From contig JAJYXX010000060.1 of NCBI GenBank assembly GCA_021801545.1, positions 1 through 8,844 of the forward strand: a DNA stretch of 8,844 bases. Reading direction: 5' to 3'. Below, piece by piece: positions 7,290-8,844 of the stretch; positions within the stretch are counted from its first letter, which is position 1, and each line of letters begins with the position of its first letter. Under the pieces are notes generated by a model. The model did not search any database. It was not told the DNA's origin and saw only the letters and a list, made by a program, of their open reading frames with translations. A program made the translations under genes and the position numbers. The stretch is from Chloroflexota bacterium. Lineage in GTDB: Bacteria; Chloroflexota; Limnocylindria; Limnocylindrales; CSP1-4.

Positions 7290-8844
7290 CCGTCTGCTGC
7301 GTGAAGCATTCGATGATGTCGCCTTCCTGGAGGTCGTGGAAATTCGCCAGCCCGATCCCGCACTCGAAGTTCGCCGCAACTTCGCGGACATCGTCCCGGA
7401 AGCGGCGGAGCGACTCGATCCGGTCGGTGGCGATAATCTTGCCGCCTCGCCAGACGCGGGCCCCGCCACGCACGATCCGGCCGTCGGTCACGTAGCAGCC
7501 GGCGATCACGGTGCTCTTGCCGACCTTGAAGATCCGGCGGACCTCCGCCCGGCCCTCGACAACCTCCACAACCTCCGGCTCCAGGAGCCCCTTGAGGGCC
7601 GCCTCGATGTCGTCGGTCAGTTTGTAGATGATGTCGTAGAGGCGGATGTCGACGCCTTCGGCCTCGGCGGCACGCCGGGCGGTGTCGGTGATCTTCGTGT
7701 TGAAGCCGACGACGATCGCGTTCGAGGCCGAGGCGAGGAGGATGTCGTTGTCGGTGATGTCGCCGGCGCCCTCGTGGAGGACGTGGATCCGGACCTCGTC
7801 GGTCGAGAGCTGGTCGAGGGCGTGGGTGATCGCGCCGAGCGAGCCCGACACGTCGGCCTTGAGGATGATCCGCAGCTCCTTCGTCTGGCCGGCCTGGATC
7901 TGGCGGTAGAGATCCTCGAGGGTGGCACGGCCGGTCTCCCCGCCGCGGGCCGCGCTCGCCGCCCGGCGGGCCTCGACCATCGTCCGGGCTTCCTTCTCGT
8001 CGGCCACGACGCGCAGAATGTCGCCCGCCTGGGGTACGTCGGCGAGGCCGAGGGCGACAACCGCGCTCGATGGGCCGGCCTTCGAGACGCGCTTGCCGGC
8101 CGCGTTCTCGAGAGCGCGCACCTTGCCGTACGTCTCGCCGACGACGATGACGTCGCCGACCCGGAGGGTGCCGGTCTGGATGAGCGCGGTCGCGACCGGA
8201 CCGCGGCCCTTGTCGAGCTGCGCCTCCACGATCGTCCCGACCGCCGGTCGCTTCGGGTTGGCCTTCAGCTCCTGGAGATCGGCCACGAGCAGGATCATCT
8301 CGAGCAGTTCCTCGAGGCCGATCCTCGCCTTCGCCGAGACCGGCACGAGTGGCACGTCGCCCCCGTACTCCTCGACGACGACGCCCGCCTCCGCGAGCTC
8401 GGTCTTCACCCGCTCGGGATTGGCGTCGGGCTTGTCGATCTTGTTGAGGGCGATGATGATCGGCACCTTCGCGGCCCGGGCGTGATCGATCGCCTCGATC
8501 GTCTGGGGCATGACACCGTCGTCGGCCGCGACGACGACGACCGCGATGTCGGTCACCTTTGCGCCCCGGGCGCGCATCGCGGTGAATGCCTCGTGACCGG
8601 GGGTGTCGAGGAAGACGACCCGCTTGCCGTCCATGACGACCTCACTGGCGCCGATGTGCTGGGTGATCCCGCCCCGCTCGCCAGCCGCCACCGCGGTGCT
8701 CCGGATCGCGTCGAGGAGGCTCGTCTTGCCGTGGTCGACGTGGCCCATGACCGTCACGATCGGGGCCCGTGGCTGCAGCAGCGAGGGGTCCTCTTCCTCA
8801 AAGAGAACCTCCTTGGCGGCCTCCGGGGTCGGCGCCTCGCCGTT
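7267..8844 (-). CDS. infB: Translation initiation factor IF-2, GTPase and C-terminal domains (5' end beyond window)
   Basis: IF2 is the GTPase that places formyl-methionyl tRNA on the 30S subunit and promotes 50S joining. The visible 525 residues include a short piece of linker (acidic, VLFEEEDPSLL) and then the complete G domain: GHVDHGKT at fragment residues 34-41 (G1), T61 in GGITQHIGA (G2), DTPGHEAF at 80-87 (G3), NKID at 134-137 (G4) and SAK at 170-172 (G5). Domain II, the IF2-specific domain III and the fMet-tRNA-binding domain IV follow; the last has EVVEGRAEVRRIFKVGKS and FECGIGLANFHDLQEGD near the end. The N-terminal region is cut by the window edge, so the true start is not visible. 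Its downstream neighbour rbfA is the standard one, and nusA is expected upstream. Confidence 0.98.
   Translation of the reverse strand, partial: NGEAPTPEAAKEVLFEEEDPSLLQPRAPIVTVMGHVDHGKTSLLDAIRSTAVAAGERGGITQHIGASEVVMDGKRVVFLDTPGHEAFTAMRARGAKVTDIAVVVVAADDGVMPQTIEAIDHARAAKVPIIIALNKIDKPDANPERVKTELAEAGVVVEEYGGDVPLVPVSAKARIGLEELLEMILLVADLQELKANPKRPAVGTIVEAQLDKGRGPVATALIQTGTLRVGDVIVVGETYGKVRALENAAGKRVSKAGPSSAVVALGLADVPQAGDILRVVADEKEARTMVEARRAASAARGGETGRATLEDLYRQIQAGQTKELRIILKADVSGSLGAITHALDQLSTDEVRIHVLHEGAGDITDNDILLASASNAIVVGFNTKITDTARRAAEAEGVDIRLYDIIYKLTDDIEAALKGLLEPEVVEVVEGRAEVRRIFKVGKSTVIAGCYVTDGRIVRGGARVWRGGKIIATDRIESLRRFRDDVREVAANFECGIGLANFHDLQEGDIIECFTQQTVSRSSAG

Noticed and set aside
7227..7469. 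N-terminal extension of rbfA into infB
   Set aside because: The conserved RbfA domain begins at the ATG 40 nt after infB; the upstream part is out-of-frame infB sequence.

Overview
This GC-rich window carries one co-directional run of genes, all on the minus strand. Read in the direction of transcription (right to left) the order is infB (5' end cut by the window edge), rbfA, nrnA-like DHH phosphoesterase, truB, ribF-like FAD synthetase, rpsO, pnp, then asd (3' end cut by the window edge). This is the classic bacterial nusA-infB translation/RNA-metabolism cluster. Its order, its GTG/TTG starts and its high GC fit a bacterium of the Chloroflexota type, with a high-GC actinobacterium-like lineage as the alternative. 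That placement is an inference from protein flavour; no rRNA or other lineage marker is present.

Layout by transcription: infB to ribF are tightly packed, with a 40-nt gap, a 4-bp stop/start overlap, a 17-nt gap and an 8-bp overlap, so they look co-transcribed. A 152-nt gap follows ribF. It contains a small stem-loop and a plausible sigma70-type promoter with a 17-nt spacer, so rpsO-pnp probably also has its own promoter. A 116-nt gap with stem-loops separates rpsO from pnp. A 112-nt gap after pnp contains a perfect 13-bp inverted repeat and then an extended -10 box that could start asd transcription.

Most genes are ordinary: IF2 and RbfA in 30S maturation and initiation, TruB in tRNA U55 modification, S15 in the 30S platform, and NrnA in clearing 2-5-nt RNA. 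The striking exception is pnp. Its 865-residue product is a full PNPase (two RNase PH-like halves, KH, S1) with a complete DnaQ/PolC-epsilon-like DEDDh 3'-5' exonuclease domain, about 160 residues, inserted in frame between the two RNase PH halves at the helical linker. All five DEDDh residues and the PNPase active-site residues are visible. This predicts one ring-shaped enzyme with both phosphorolytic and hydrolytic exonuclease sites, and it is the main discovery candidate here. A second oddity is the RibF homologue: its adenylyltransferase half is recognisable but its riboflavin-kinase half has lost the usual signature.

There is no mobile element, CRISPR array, tRNA or rRNA, and no gene-free stretch longer than about 150 bases.
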